Assembly: GCA_034440635.1 (NCBI GenBank)
Contig: JAOTON010002202.1
Location: 124,001 to 188,000 of the forward strand
Source: Lepas anatifera
Taxonomy: Eukaryota; Arthropoda; Thecostraca; Lepadidae
DNA: 64,000 bases
Direction: 5' to 3'
Shown piece after piece: positions 10,069 to 21,829 of this stretch. The notes under the pieces were generated by a model. The model saw nothing but the letters and a program-made list of their open reading frames with translations. It did not search any database and had not been told where the DNA came from. How positions within the stretch are numbered: position 1 is the stretch's first letter; each line of letters opens with the position of its first letter. Made by a program: the position numbers and the translations under genes.

Positions 10069-10241
10069 CGTCCCTGCAGCATGTTCTCGTCGGTCTGCAC
10101 GGAGGCCAGCTCGGAGAAGATGAAGACGCGCGTGTCGCCGTCGCCTCTGTACCACTGGATGTTGTGAATGGGTCCACACTGAGCCTCGTCCACCCGGCAG
10201 GGCAGACGCACCGGCCGCCCCACCAGGCCCGTCACCGCCAC
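10069..10241 (-). CDS. Sidestep-family gene, exon coding the first half of Ig domain 1
   Basis: With the acceptor CCGCCAG|GTGG this exon is 173 nt, 57 codons plus two bases, and ends at ACG|GTGAGT. The product reads VAVTGLVGRPVRLPC (first Ig cysteine, residue 15), VDEAQCG, HNIQWYRGDGDTRVFIFSE (core tryptophan, residue 30) and SVQTDENMLQG. LVG-V-LPC, I-WYR and RVFIFS are the B, C and C' strands of Sidestep-family Ig1. Splicing to 5606 yields LQGR-GHFHY without a frame break. The start is not certain: an alternative acceptor CGGCAG|GTCGGG lies 14 nt upstream, and both lie in the terminal unit of the 51-bp minisatellite. The preceding signal-peptide exon was not found. The exon is GC-rich, unlike the surrounding intron. 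Confidence 0.85.
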
Positions 10242-10603
10242 CTGGCGGACCCGACCTGCCGCGGGGCACAGGTCAGGTCAAGGTCATGCCACCTGGCGTA
10301 CCCGACCTGCCGCGGGGCACAGGTCAGGTCAAGGTCATGCCACCTGGCGGACCCGACCTGCCGTGGGGCACAGGTCAGGTCAAGGTCATGCCACCTGGCG
10401 GACCCGACCTGCCGTGGGGCACAGGTCAGGTCAAGGTCATGCCACCTGGCGTACCCGACCTGCCGAGGGGCACAGGTCAGGTCAAGGTCATGCCACCTGG
10501 CGCACCCGACCTGCCGCCAGGCACAGGTCTGGTCAAGGTCATGCCACCTGGCGCAGCCGATATGCCGCCAGGCACAGGTCAGTTCAAGGTCATGCCACCT
10601 GGC
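10237..10603. repeat. 51-bp minisatellite abutting the Ig1 exon acceptor
   Basis: Seven full 51-bp units start at 10237, 10288, 10339, 10390, 10441, 10492 and 10543, plus 10 bp of an eighth. The array resumes at 11461. The first unit overlaps the Ig1 exon start, so each unit repeats the acceptor-like CGCCAGGTGGC on the minus strand. Each of the seven units also contains TCAAGGTCA on the plus strand (10278, then every 51 bp to 10584), matching the Ftz-F1/NR5A consensus YCAAGGYCA. In the exon's frame each unit contains a TGA, so using an upstream copy of the acceptor would end translation. Confidence 0.93.
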
Positions 10604-11460
10604 AGTCAGACAGACAGACAGACAGACATATATTTTCATGATGAAACATACAAAAGTTTTCAGCAATTTTTCGCGATTGGTGCAAAAGCACGAGTGCTTA
10701 TAATACGCACCGCTCGCACAGTCAGCCCCCGACGCCGGCCACCACCACGAGAGGAGCACCCGGTGCCGCTTCTTAAATAGACCACGTATCGCTCCGCAGC
10801 GCCACCTCCACTCCAGCCCGGGCGCGGAGAGTCTGAATCTGAATATAATCCTGACTTTCAACTGTCTTTTTGTTCAAAACGCTTGCTGTGAAATATAAAT
10901 TTGAAAACAGATGTTGCTACTCTTTCCGCGTTCTTGTCGTCTAGTAGAGAGCCATGAAGTAGTATATCGAGTTTAGTTGAATGGTCTAGGCTACTTAACG
11001 TGATTTGTGTTGCTTCGAATATATCTCTAAAGAGTTTTGTTCTAGCGTGATGGAATAAAGGACAATTGAGGAAGTAATGTGATGTGTCCTCTTTTCTGTG
11101 GCCGCAGGAGCAGTGTGGAGTTTCGTTGGCTTGAATTTGGAATTGGGGGGGGGCGTTTAATTTGCTCATTTCCACTCTCAACCGAGCTAACAGGTAGTTT
11201 TCTTTTTTGTTGCCAAGGGAGTAGTATAGTGGAGGTGGAGGAGTGCCAAAAATACATTTTATTTCCCTCTTAAATTTCTTTGTTGATGTGATTTCGCGTA
11301 TGTTTTGAGGCAAGAGGTTCCACTGCTCGATGGCTGAGGGGAGGAATGACCTCTTTGAAGTTTGAGTTTTATGGCGTTGCACCGTTATAAGTTCAGAATA
11401 TCTTAAGGTTCTCATCACGTGATTTTCTCTTGGTTCTGGGATTATGCTGCGAATGAATTG
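10604..11460 (-). mobile_element. 5'-truncated non-LTR retrotransposon inserted in the minisatellite
   Basis: An 857-bp insertion splits minisatellite unit 8. On the minus strand it begins in the 3' part of an ORF2 and ends in a 3' UTR with a (GTCT)n tail (10605-10627). Only GGC is shared by both flanks, so the target-site duplication is at most 3 bp. 5' truncation with a short-repeat 3' tail is typical of target-primed reverse transcription. The family cannot be named from the fragment; a jockey/I/CR1-like clade is plausible. Confidence 0.8.
10858..11460 (-). pseudogene. C-terminal fragment of a non-LTR retrotransposon ORF2 protein
   Basis: About 200 codons stay open. Early on is SFLPSAIEQWNLLPQNI, the conserved segment after the reverse-transcriptase thumb (the W-N-x-L-P block), and then STKKFKREI. 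A C-terminal zinc-knuckle-like motif follows, CSCGHRKEDTSHYFLNCP, of the C-x-C-G...H-x4-C type found at the end of many LINE ORF2 proteins. The endonuclease and the catalytic reverse-transcriptase motifs are missing through 5' truncation, so the copy cannot move by itself. The intact frame suggests recent insertion. Confidence 0.8.
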
Positions 11461-11610
11461 GCGCACCCAACCTGCAGCGGGGCACAGGTTAGGTCGAGGT
11501 CATGCCACCTGGCGCACCCGACCTGCCGCCGGGCATAGCTCAGGTCACGGTCATGCCACCTGATGGACCCGACCTGCAGCGGGGCATAGGTCAAGTCAAG
11601 GCCATGCCAC
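11461..11610. repeat. Distal part of the 51-bp minisatellite
   Basis: The array resumes with the rest of unit 8, then units at 11504 and 11555 and a 5-bp remnant at 11606. These units are more diverged than those next to the exon: the receptor-like site is TCGAGGTCA, TCACGGTCA and TCAAGGCCA. Decay away from the exon fits older copies at the array edge. Confidence 0.9.
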
Positions 11611-14504
11611 GGATGGGAAGATGGATTATGGAACTGAGGGAGTAAATAGCAAAGTAGCCTGTATTAAGCACTCTTTCAGTAGCGAATCTGCGCTAGAGCA
11701 AAACCAGAAATCGTTCCGGCCGCCTCATGTAGCCAATCTAGAAGCATTGGTCTTCCCATTTGGGTGGCTTGCCCGCCCTGCACACACACTGCCTCCTCCT
11801 CTCGTGCAGCCAATCCCGTAGTGTTTCGGTGTAAAATATTGCAAAGCCTCACATTGACAAACAATCACTACAGGATAATATTGACCTCATAATGAAGAAA
11901 AACTGTGAACTACTGTATAAATAGTCCAGCTGGTGTCCACTGCACACCACGTCCAAAATAAATAATAAAAATGGCTAGCGCCTGCAGCTGTATTGGTAAA
12001 ATTTTAATATTGTCAACAAGCAGAAACAGAACATAATTTCACGATAGAAAAAAACCTACGTCGGGCTCATAAGACTAAAATTTAGGCCAGAAATGAATAC
12101 CACGAGTGTGTTTTTCTTGATGTTCCCCAAAAGCTAGCACCGGTGATGGCTAGTCTGCCTGTCTAGCCAAACCACACATTCATCAACCGAATAAATTACA
12201 TGACTGATGTACGGCAGCTCTGAATTAGCCAATCAGACCACGGTGTCAGGCTGGCCTCAGGGGTTTCCGAACGTCGGGCAACGTAATCAACACGCAGATG
12301 AGCAATGTGATGCACGGCCCCGCCCATTAATAGCACGATGGCAAGTAGCACTCTCAAGCGAGTGGGTGGAGATACGCAGTCCGCGACAGCGCCGCCGTTT
12401 CACAAAAATGAAAATATTCGTCGTTCAAACACAGGCTGCCGTTATAAAATCATCTAAAGTTGCGAGGATGTGTGATGAAATGTTGGAGGTTTGATCTATT
12501 TATTTATCAGAGTCAACTGGCAAAAGGTTTGTTTGCAAGACAGGAGATGCAATTCTCGGACTTACCACCTCCCACGCGTGGGTAGATTTAACGTTTATTT
12601 ATTTCCCTACATCAGGCCGCTCCACAAAGTACATGTGGCTATTCTTAGCCTGGGACACAAGGGTAACTAAAGAATCTTCGCCTTTATTTACCGAATATTA
12701 CTTTCACATAGAATTGTTTTCTGTCGTATTTCTGAAGTGTGCCAAGGCCAGTAACCACGCTCGGGCAGGGGTCTGTTACCTCTTCTTGCTCTTCGGCTTG
12801 CTAGGATTGCTGATACCTCATCGGGGTCAGCAAGCTTGTTGAAGTTGAATCCTTGAAGACAGACCAAAATAATTAATAGGTTGAGTATAGAAGTAGACGT
12901 TGGATGTGAAACCTGGCAGAATATGCAGCAGATGTTGCACTGTCTGAAAGTCTCAATCTTGTAAGATGTTCTGAATTATCACAGGAAGACTTGAAATAAG
13001 CATCAGAAGTCGCTTGATGTTCATTAAAACAAGTTTTATCGAACTAAGTGTTTTCAAGGACAGGAATTGAACCATCAGCTTTGACCAAACATTTCATGGA
13101 CATTTATGCATATACCCTGGAAAGGTCACACTAACACAACCAAATCGCAAATACATAATCTGAAGCACTACAATGACCAGGGAAATGATGTGGTAGCTAA
13201 ATATCTGCAAATAAAAATAAAAACAGTGCACGCAATTTCCCGGTGCGTGTTCAGAGTAATTGTGCAGGAACAGAGACATCATACCGAATATCGTGTCTGC
13301 CGATAGTCTGCAGCCAGGGTACATCAGTAAAACGTTTTCCCGCTAACGCTTACAGCTATATAGAGGCTGTAAATCCTGCATTGCTGGAATTCCGCCAGGT
13401 AACACGTCGCCTGGTACCAAATTGAGCCATTCTAAACAACAGCCATGGCCTTGACCCGTTACACAGTCGCGACGTCTTCAATTGAAACCAAATTGAACAA
13501 ATTACCAACTTGAGTGACTCAGCGATGCAAGCGCTCACCTATCACAACGAACAGCCGATTCCTATTCCCAGAAATACCACGGCCATGATCTCACACCCTA
13601 GTTACTCGGTACGCTTTGGGGCATATCCAGATTATTACCATTTTATTCGACAAACGCATTTGCTTTCCTGAAAAAAACCAGCTATTCAATGCCTGTAAAT
13701 ACATTTTTTCACATTGCATCAATAGGGTTATTTATATATCATATAATTATTACCCTTACTTAAGCAGTCTTTGAAATGTACTCATATATGGTAAACCTCC
13801 CCTTAGTTTTTTTTCAACTTTCTGAGAAACACGTTAGCAAAGCGTGCATTAAGCCAAAGGTTGAAGAAGACAAAATCAAAGGGGCCAAATCATCCAAAAA
13901 AGCTATACAGGGCCAAGGAAGCAACTCACAAACTGACATTCAGCCCGCAAGACCTGAAACTATTTTTCAATATAATTCGTCAGTTATTTCGGTAACAGCA
14001 AAGTAAAGGAACCGAGACTAAGGTTTCCAACTGACCGACCTAGAGCCGAGTTTGTTAATTGGACGGAAGAATTGCGAACTAACCTGATTAAACCAAGAAG
14101 TAACCAGAGTGAAATACACTAGTGGCATGCAGTCAATGTAGGGAGCCGCTACTTATAAAATCCGGTCAAAGAGACCGATATTTAAAAATGTACTGCAAGC
14201 ATCGTGTTCACTTCACGTCGGCGCTGTCGACGTCGACGCTTGAGATTCCGATGCCCACGACGTCACCAGATCCAGCCACCTGGCTAACTCGGCCCAATCT
14301 AATCTGTCTGGAAATGGGAGGCTGGTCAGTGGGGAGCGTCTCCAGCGAATGAATCCTGCATGAGCTTCCGCTGTGACCAAAGTTCAATCCGGCAGCTGGG
14401 CACAGGTCTGGTCTGCTACCCGCCACACTGTCTACATCCAGCTTAAACTGTAGGTCCAAAACTAACCTTCGGTGCCCACTCTGGGCTGGCTTATGTGTAT
14501 CATA
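11611..14504. other. Unassigned DNA
   Basis: AT-rich sequence without a recognisable domain, RNA gene or terminal-repeat element. The open frames are short and unconvincing. Confidence 0.4.
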
Positions 14505-15487
14505 TTAACCCTCGCCCCGCTGGTGGGGGGGATGTTTAAACACCACCTCGGGTTTTTCCGGCGGTACCAAAAAAACAGCGGCGCGAAGTGCCGCCGTGCT
14601 TGGTACACTTTTTCTTAGATCAATTCTGCAACTTTTCCTAAAATTTAAGGTTGGGTCATATCAGGTCAGGTCACCAGTGCAGGTCAAGTGATATCAACTC
14701 GAAAAAGTCTAAGATAGCATAAGTAAGAAGAAAATCGTAGTATCCTAGGCCAGGGGCGCCGCCACGGAATTTTTGCAGGGGGGACTGACCCGGGCTGGTG
14801 CTGACCGGGGAGGCAAATTTTGAGCATATTCAGTATCTGGCAGCATTGATGACGATGGACCCAAACATTTTGGGGGGACGTCTTCCCCTGGTTGGCCAAC
14901 AGAGGGATGCGTCCCCCCGCTTTTGGCGCCCTTGTCCTACGCCCCTTTCCAGGTCCATGTTGCAAGTTTAGACCTGTAAACTCTGAGAGATCATCTGGGA
15001 CTAATTAAACAGGTTTCAGACTTGGGTCAATGACATCGCAGGAAATGATGATAAAGCATTTATTCTTATATCTTTACCTTTGAATTATTATTGTAAGTCG
15101 ATTCGTATGCGTTTTGACTTTGCTAAGTCAGATAGTGACCTTGAACTGACCTTAGGTTAACCCATTTTTATTTTTTGGCCTAGTTAAGTCATCTGACCTA
15201 TATCACACATCATTCGATTCGACGTAAGGAGAGGGGGCGCATGGTGCCTAAAAATGCATTCTTACTCAATTCTGTCAGAGACTAGAGCCCAGAAACCCTT
15301 CTTCGTCACCTTCTTTGACCTGCCATCATCTGAGAAAAAAGCAACTTATGTAGTTTCATTAATTTTTAAGAGCTATCTATCAGCCTTTGCATTTGTTGTC
15401 ACCCCGCATAGAAGCCGAATTGAAAGGGGTGTTTGAAACCCCCAACAAGGAGAAGGTGGCTAAGCGTCCCACCGGGGCGGGTGTTCA
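14505..15487. mobile_element. TTAA-type MITE, family P, slightly degraded
   Basis: A 983-bp element. The left end is TTAACCCTCGCCCC; the right end reads CCCACCGGGGCGGGTGTTCA, so the right TTAA has decayed to TTCA. A subterminal pair GTTTAAACACC / GGTGTTTGAAAC is also inverted. The interior holds CAGGTCAGGTCACCAGTGCA (about 14663-14682), a module shared with the element at 36114. A small GC-rich block at about 14752-14946, bounded by AGGGGCG and CGCCCCT, interrupts the alignment with the 16807 copy and looks like a secondary insertion. No protein is encoded. Confidence 0.75.
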
Positions 15488-16806
15488 TACATTGGGAACT
15501 CATATACGGACACCTTTTATCAATTGTTCTAAAGATCTTGAACGAATTCAGCAAAAAAAAAATATATTATATTTCAGCTCACTATTGGGTGTAGTTGTAT
15601 TTTTCCATTTCAGTTTTCAAAGGGCACGTTTTACTTTTCCACCAGCTCCAACCTCTTGGACAGGTGCGGTTATGGTACTGGTGCCATGATTTTGCGAAGA
15701 ATGCAAGCCGGGTAGTGGCCTGGAAAGAACTTCGTTAGTAGCGGTTAACAGCGGAGGAAGATTATAGCTATACATGGAAACTAACGACCAAAAGGACGAC
15801 ATGACTCAGCGTTTACCTCCGTGTCTACGCCACTGAGATTAATTTACGATGTTTATAAACCTTTGAGCAACGATAATGTTTTTACTCTATTCGGATTGGT
15901 CGGAATGTAAAAAAAGTAGCATTCCCCGTACTGAGAGTGCAGCATTCATTTTCTTCGTAGCACTATCGAAAGTAAGAAACTGGCAAATCTGGCTGAACTT
16001 TCACCTTCAAGACAGCGAATCGTACAGCAGTCACAACGGTGTAGCCACAGAGAATGAACATACCACCGACTAATAAAAGAACGCCTTCTGGGAGCGCTGA
16101 TCTCTTTACTGCATTCAGCCGACAAGCTTAAATAGCCCCCCTCACGTTGACCACCCCAGGAAGTGTACTTACGCAAAAGCGTGGCCCATTTCGGTGACAA
16201 ACGCCGACACGGCACGCTACAGTGAACAGGCTTCGGCCACGTGCCAACGTGCTATAACAGACCCCGCCCGCCGAAGCCGAGAAATATTTTGCATTCCCAA
16301 TTGCTTGATAATTATAGGCACCTGTACAGGTAAATGAAAACTGACAGCGTTTTGTAACGCGACAGCGCTTACGGGAACTGGCGAGCGCTGAAGCGAGCGT
16401 GATGGATTCAGTCAGGTCAGTTTCAGAACCAAAGCGTCCGCCCATCTCCCTCCTGTAAGGAGGTGTACCGTCTCGTCTCTGGTAAACAGGAGATTCAGCA
16501 TCAGACAAATACAACAATAAGCCGACCAGAGGTTAGTGGTGGGCGTATCGCGCTAGCAGTACGACTCCAGATAAAGGGCCACCTGATGTCGAGCACGGCT
16601 TGGAAATTCTAAAGTTTTTTCTCGGTTTCTACAGCATGCGCAAGAGAAGATCCATTCTAGCTTCTGTTCAATGTTTCCCCTGATTTTATCATCAATATTT
16701 TGGCTGGAAATTCCCAGTCAGCCTTGTTTCATATATGTAAGAACAGCAGTGCACTTGCATCCAATCGTTGAGTTGTTGGATCTCTTTGGAGCTGAGGCAA
16801 AGTCTC
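15488..16806. other. Unassigned DNA
   Basis: No domain recognised. The minus-strand open frame 16517-16128 (129 codons) has no similarity I can identify. Confidence 0.4.
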
Positions 16807-18417
16807 CTAACCCTCACCCCAGTGAGAGAGGGTGCTTGAACACCCACTCGGGTTTTTCACATGGAACCAGAATACAACAGCAAGAACCACCGCCGTACCT
16901 TGCCCCTTTTTACCTTGATTAATCTCGCAACTTTTCCGAAAAATTTAAGTTTTGGCCATCTCAAGTTTGGTAACAGCACTTTCGAAATCGATGACCAAGG
17001 GTCATATACAGGTTAGAAATGCATGGATGAAAACAAAATTGGCTGGAAATGGTTCAAATTCTAAAATACAGCTTACAATACCTTGATATTCTCCAAAGTA
17101 ATATCTTAGGGCCACTGTTCCAGGTTCATGCTGCAAATCTGAACCTGTGCCCTCTGAGAGATCATTTGGGACTAGTGAAGCAGGTTTTAGAATTGGGTTG
17201 ATAATTTCGCAGATAATGATGATAGAGCTTTCATTTTTATAGCAATACATTTTGATTATCATTTCAAGTTAATTGATATGCATATCAACATATGTTTGGC
17301 CAGATGGTGACATTAATACGTGCACTGGAGGGGGCCTCAGAAGCCCTCACCTATTTTCCAAGGTGACTGGAGAACCACTCGTAGCCGAAAAACAATGCTT
17401 GGCCACTTATGAGAAAATTTAACGCCGCGTCGATTGGCGAAGAAATTATGAAAATCGGTAATCGGTTGAAACGTTTTGGTCTTATAGGCTTTCACAGTCA
17501 GACCTGCATTGTGAGATCGCCACAATCGTGCGGTCGGACCAATTCGCTTGCATTGGAGACCGAGTGGTGACGTCACAACGCCATATAAGCAGGATTAAGT
17601 CTTTAAGAGATTAAGTCTTTCTCCCACACACTCCTTTAGAGGCGGGCAAAGGTGCTATGACAGAACGCCTAATAAAAAGCCATTGATTGATTGATTTAAG
17701 AGACACCTCACATGAAGGTCAAGGTCTAAAGTCCCATGAACCTGGCCGCGTCCGCTTGTCCAGACCTGTTGATGCTGTTGTCAGCGAAATATCGTTTCGA
17801 TTTTGTTTGCCTTTTTTATCTAATATTAGTTATAAAATATATTTTCATGCTAACCATCAATATTTTTATGTAAAATTAACTATGATGTGGATCACCATAG
17901 ACTGCACCACTCACCCCCTCCCCCAACTGACGTTTTTCTACCCCTCATGGTTTCCGAGATCTCAGGCGGGGGACTATCAGGCCCCCTCCGGTGCTCATGA
18001 GTGCCAGACCCCTCTCAAGCGCGGGTCTTAACCTGACCTGAAGTGTGACCTTGACCTGAACTCACATCGGGATATTTTTTTAATTTTGACATAGTATGGT
18101 CTTATTATGCATGATTTGATTTGCCTTAACGAGAAGAAGAAAATGGCCCCTAAAAATTGACTCTAACTCAACCTAGTCAGACGCTAGAGTCTAGCCTGTC
18201 TGGCATGTCCCTTCTCTAGCATGCCTCCTTCTTTGACCTGTCCCGACGACAATATTGAGCTGAGCCAAAAAGTGGCCGATAGCTTCCTCATTATTTTGTA
18301 TAGGCCATATATTAGCGTTCACTTTTTTCGCTATCCCGTATAGGAGCCGAGATGGAGGGGGTGTATGAAACCCCCACTGGGGCGAAGGTGGCTCGGAGGC
18401 CCATTGGGTCAGGTGAT
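16807..18417. mobile_element. TTAA-type MITE, family P, interrupted by another MITE
   Basis: The left end CTAACCCTCACCCCAGTGAG and the right end ...GGGGCGAAGGTGGCTCGGAGGCCCATTGGGTCAGGTGATAA follow those of the 14505 element, with decayed terminal TTAA. The left body (16807-17312) and right body (18032-18417) align in order with 14505-15487. For example, ATCATTTGGGACTA matches ATCATCTGGGACTA, and ATGGCCCCTAAAAATTGA resembles ATGGTGCCTAAAAATGCA. Between them lies a complete second element (17313-18031). Without it this copy would be about 890 bp. Confidence 0.75.
17313..18031. mobile_element. Nested TTAA-flanked MITE, family S
   Basis: A 719-bp element with TTAATACGTGCACTGGAGGG on the left and, on the right, the inverted TTAAGACCCGCGCTTGAGAG. 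TTAA is present on both sides, as expected for a target-site duplication. It sits inside the family P element at the point where that element's alignment is broken. A (TTGA)n run at 17684-17697 lies in the interior. The right end is related to the fragment at 48640-48717 (CTGGCACT..CGTGCAC..GAGGGGGCC on the reverse strand). Confidence 0.75.
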
Positions 18418-21068
18418 AATCGATAATGTAGGCGAAAGCATTGCCTTTTTGCTTATGAGCCAATAGGGGGTATTGATAGCGGGCCAACCAATATACTGTG
18501 GAGTAGCAATTAATCATGACGGCACACGTAGCTGTCGGGCTGTGAGGTAAAGGAGAGCGACCTATACGACGGGACCATCAAGAACAGCGTAACATGAACG
18601 TCCGCTTGGCCTTGATGAAGGATACGGTCTATGCAACTTCGCATGCAGTGCAAAACAGGGGAGGGCTTGCTCCAGGTTGTTATCACCAGTCTGTTTTTGA
18701 CGTTGTTGCTCAATATCCAGACCCCAGACAGAAACAGCATAAGTTTCTTTTGCTGTTTTTTTCTTGTTTTGCATACGTCAATTATTCATGTTTTCCAGAC
18801 GAAGGAGTGCAGTAAGGAAGAAAGAACGGTTGAGACGCGCCTCAGCACCGCTGAGCAGTGTACTAGGCTGCGCGAATGCTCTGCTAGGGACAGAGGGGCG
18901 GCCGCAGACCTGGTCGATGGGTCGGGTGCTGGGTGTAGAGGGTAGAGGGATCGGTGGTAGTCTCAGGCTTCGGGGCACTCCGGGGTGGGTGACTCAGACT
19001 CACTTCCAGAAGAAATTGCACTCTGAACTCGACTATTATCTAAACTAGACACGAATTTGCTACAGAACACGTCCATCATGACCAATATTATTCAGAACCA
19101 ATCTGGTTAACAACCGATGTTTCCCCGCCATAGCCAGGCCCATTCGCTACCACACCACGATTATCAATCAAAATCCGACCCAGATTCGACCAAAAACGAC
19201 TCTGTTGAGTCCAAATCCATATCTGGATCCAAAACCAGCGAAATCTTCTGGGAAATGAAACCTAAGCTAGATTTTATTTTCTAGATTGGATCAGATTTTC
19301 ATTAGAATTAGACGCCAGTATTTATATATGGCATATATACGTATTTTATCTATACATAGCTTAGGTACACACTGGGGCTAACCCGTCTAATCAGCCTTTC
19401 TATCAGTTCAAAAGTGCACACTAGTTTATGAATATGCCTTGTGGTGGATTCCGACGAGCATTGATTCTGTGTTGCGGCATCGGCCAGCCCTACCCCTGCT
19501 GAGCAACCCAGCTGCGGACACAACAAGTCCATACCATACAAAAGGAGAGGCCTCGCTGCCGCGGCAAGGCCCGCGAGAGACCACCTGTTTTGGACGCGTC
19601 ACCTAACTTTGTCCCTTCCGAGGATGCATGCTGCCCGACTGTTACTTGAGTCGGCACCAACTTTTTCAATCAGGCTTACAGATAGCGTCATTCACCCAGG
19701 AAGCAAACAGTCAACTCTCCTGGCGACGCTGCCCACGTATCGTCCGGGCAGGAGCGCGTCAGCCGCGCCTGCCGCGCTTTAAACTTGGGCTGGGTAATTG
19801 CTGCCCAGGTGAGGTTGTTTAGTTAGTTTCTGACAAGTCTTGACACGGACCAGGCCTGATGGAATGTGGATACCAGCGAATATGAATGTAACGCTTCGAA
19901 GCTTTGCCAAGGGTGAGTCAACGACGAGCTCAACCGTTTTGGCATCGGGATATTGTTGAGGGGCTTGCTACAATGTTTCGTCTTGTTGGTTTTCGTCGAT
20001 ACAAGAAACGCCACGACATCACAGTTGCGGTAATCCCACGTGCAACGGCGTAGTCTTGGCCACCCTCATTGAATCATTTTCTGGCAGAATCACTGACACC
20101 AGGAACATACCCTGGGGCATGTCTCATGAATGTGCTAACATGAAATGGGAGATCGGACCTGAAACGTATTGTTTTGAAAGTTTGCAATTCTGCGAACCTG
20201 CAAGCGTTGCTAGGTGGGGTCGCAGGTGACAGTTCAGACACTCAATCCGTGAAGAAAATACAATATCGCAACATAAATGTAAAACTCACTACATGGGAGC
20301 ATTATGCCAACCACATCGAACTTAGACTTACGTGATCATGAATGCTTATTAGCATTTATCACCCAGCAAAGTATTTTGAAAACGATGGATGAAAGCGTAG
20401 TTGAAGAGGAATGCCAGACTAAGACTTGTCACAAAAGTCAGCTGGGTAGCGCAGTAAAGCATATGCCATCACCACTAGAATCCCTTCTTGCTCCGGCCCA
20501 GATCCGCGTGACTATACTGATTCAATTTAGACCAAATTAGACCATTCCACTCGACGACCAGCCGTTTTCCGTCCGTCAAACTATAAGAATTTCACTGCCG
20601 CCTTTAGATTCCAACTTTTCTTCACAAGTTTGGGTTAGACCTCTCATCAAACATAATTTCCAGGGTTGCATGCCGGCAGGTCGAGGAAAACAATCATCCC
20701 TCGTGCGATATCGTCGTTATCATCCCATAAACGCTCACAACAAGCGGGCCTGAAGCTCGCTGAATTGATTCCTGTCCGGTTTAATGCGATGATAATTAGA
20801 GTTGTCCATCAGAAATGATATGTAGCTTGATTCAATGCAGCGCAAACTGCAGTGGCTGACCACAAATGTGTACTGGTATTCAGGAGTGATATAGCAGCCT
20901 GCCAGAGACAGCTGAAAGCAGCGGGGGAGCTGTCCAAAAGCATACAATTCAGAACAAACAATCATTAGAATAGAAAATGGAACTTTCTTATCATTTTGTT
21001 TAGTCTGCTGGCTAAATATGTTAATATAGAATTCGAGCAAATGTGTTCTCATCCCGAAAATGCGCACA
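18418..21068. other. Unassigned DNA
   Basis: Contains a moderately GC-rich stretch at 19540-19810. No protein domain, tRNA or bounded repeat recognised; the open frames of up to 128 codons have no recognisable motif. Confidence 0.4.
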
Positions 21069-21076
21069 TAAAACTT

Positions 21077-21290
21077 CAGGGGCGGACGCAGACCCGAGTT
21101 TGGGAGGGGGGGCAAACCCATGTCAACCTCTCCTCCTGGGGGGAGCGAAGATCTTTTGCTCTACAGACCTAGTGTAAACACCTTGTTTTCAAAAATTTCC
21201 CGGCGTTTGGGGGGGGCAAAAGATAGTTTGGCCTCCCCCTCCAGCGCTTTGGGGGGGGCATGGCCGGAATGCCCCCCTGCGTCCGCCAAT
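21077..21290. mobile_element. hAT-type MITE
   Basis: Ends are CAGGGGCGGACGCAG and CTGCGTCCGCCAAT, an inverted pair. They are flanked by TAAAACTT (21069-21076) and TAAAACCT (21291-21298), an 8-bp target-site duplication with one mismatch. CAG-starting termini and 8-bp duplications are the hAT hallmark. At 214 bp it encodes nothing. The interior has long G-runs. Confidence 0.75.
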
Positions 21291-21829
21291 TAAAACCTTT
21301 GTGCTAGAGAACCAAGGAACATGCTACATTGTCGTACACCAAGCGGGATGGTTGGGAATCGGGTAGCGCATGCGTTCTTTGAGCTTTGGTGCGAAAAATA
21401 AATAAAACGTCTTTCAAGAAGAAGACTGATAAAGTAGCTTCAGACATGGGCGCATTCAGGATTTGCGATGGTCAGCGTTAATTTGGACAGGAGGTGCCAT
21501 GTCAGTCCTCAGTGGGGTGCCATTTCGACCCGAAGGGAGACCATTTTGACCAGAGGACTGGCATTTGTTAACCCGTGCATGTCCGAGGGTGGATGCAAAA
21601 GACTTACCCCCTAAGATCTTGCAAACACCATAAACCAACGGCTTTGTGCGCCACCGTAAACGTCACACCTATTACCTGATCATTATTGCAGGTTTACCCA
21701 AAATCTTAGATCCAGAAAAAAATCCGTTGAGGTTATAAAGTTAGCTCTGTATTCTATGTTCGGTATTGGTAAAAAACATAAACAGGCATTGCCCAATTAC
21801 TGATGCAGTCACGTCCTGTAAAACAGTAC

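Noticed and set aside
10286..10780. Plus-strand proline/glycine-rich repetitive open frame
   Set aside because: Same minisatellite read on the other strand; it also runs into the transposon insertion.
10232..10861. Long repetitive open frame (209 codons) over the minisatellite
   Set aside because: 51 is a multiple of three, so any stop-free frame of the unit stays open; the peptide is a by-product of the DNA repeat and lies out of frame with the Ig exon.
10237..11610. CRISPR-like array
   Set aside because: Units are contiguous 51-bp tandem repeats without unique spacers, in a eukaryotic gene context.
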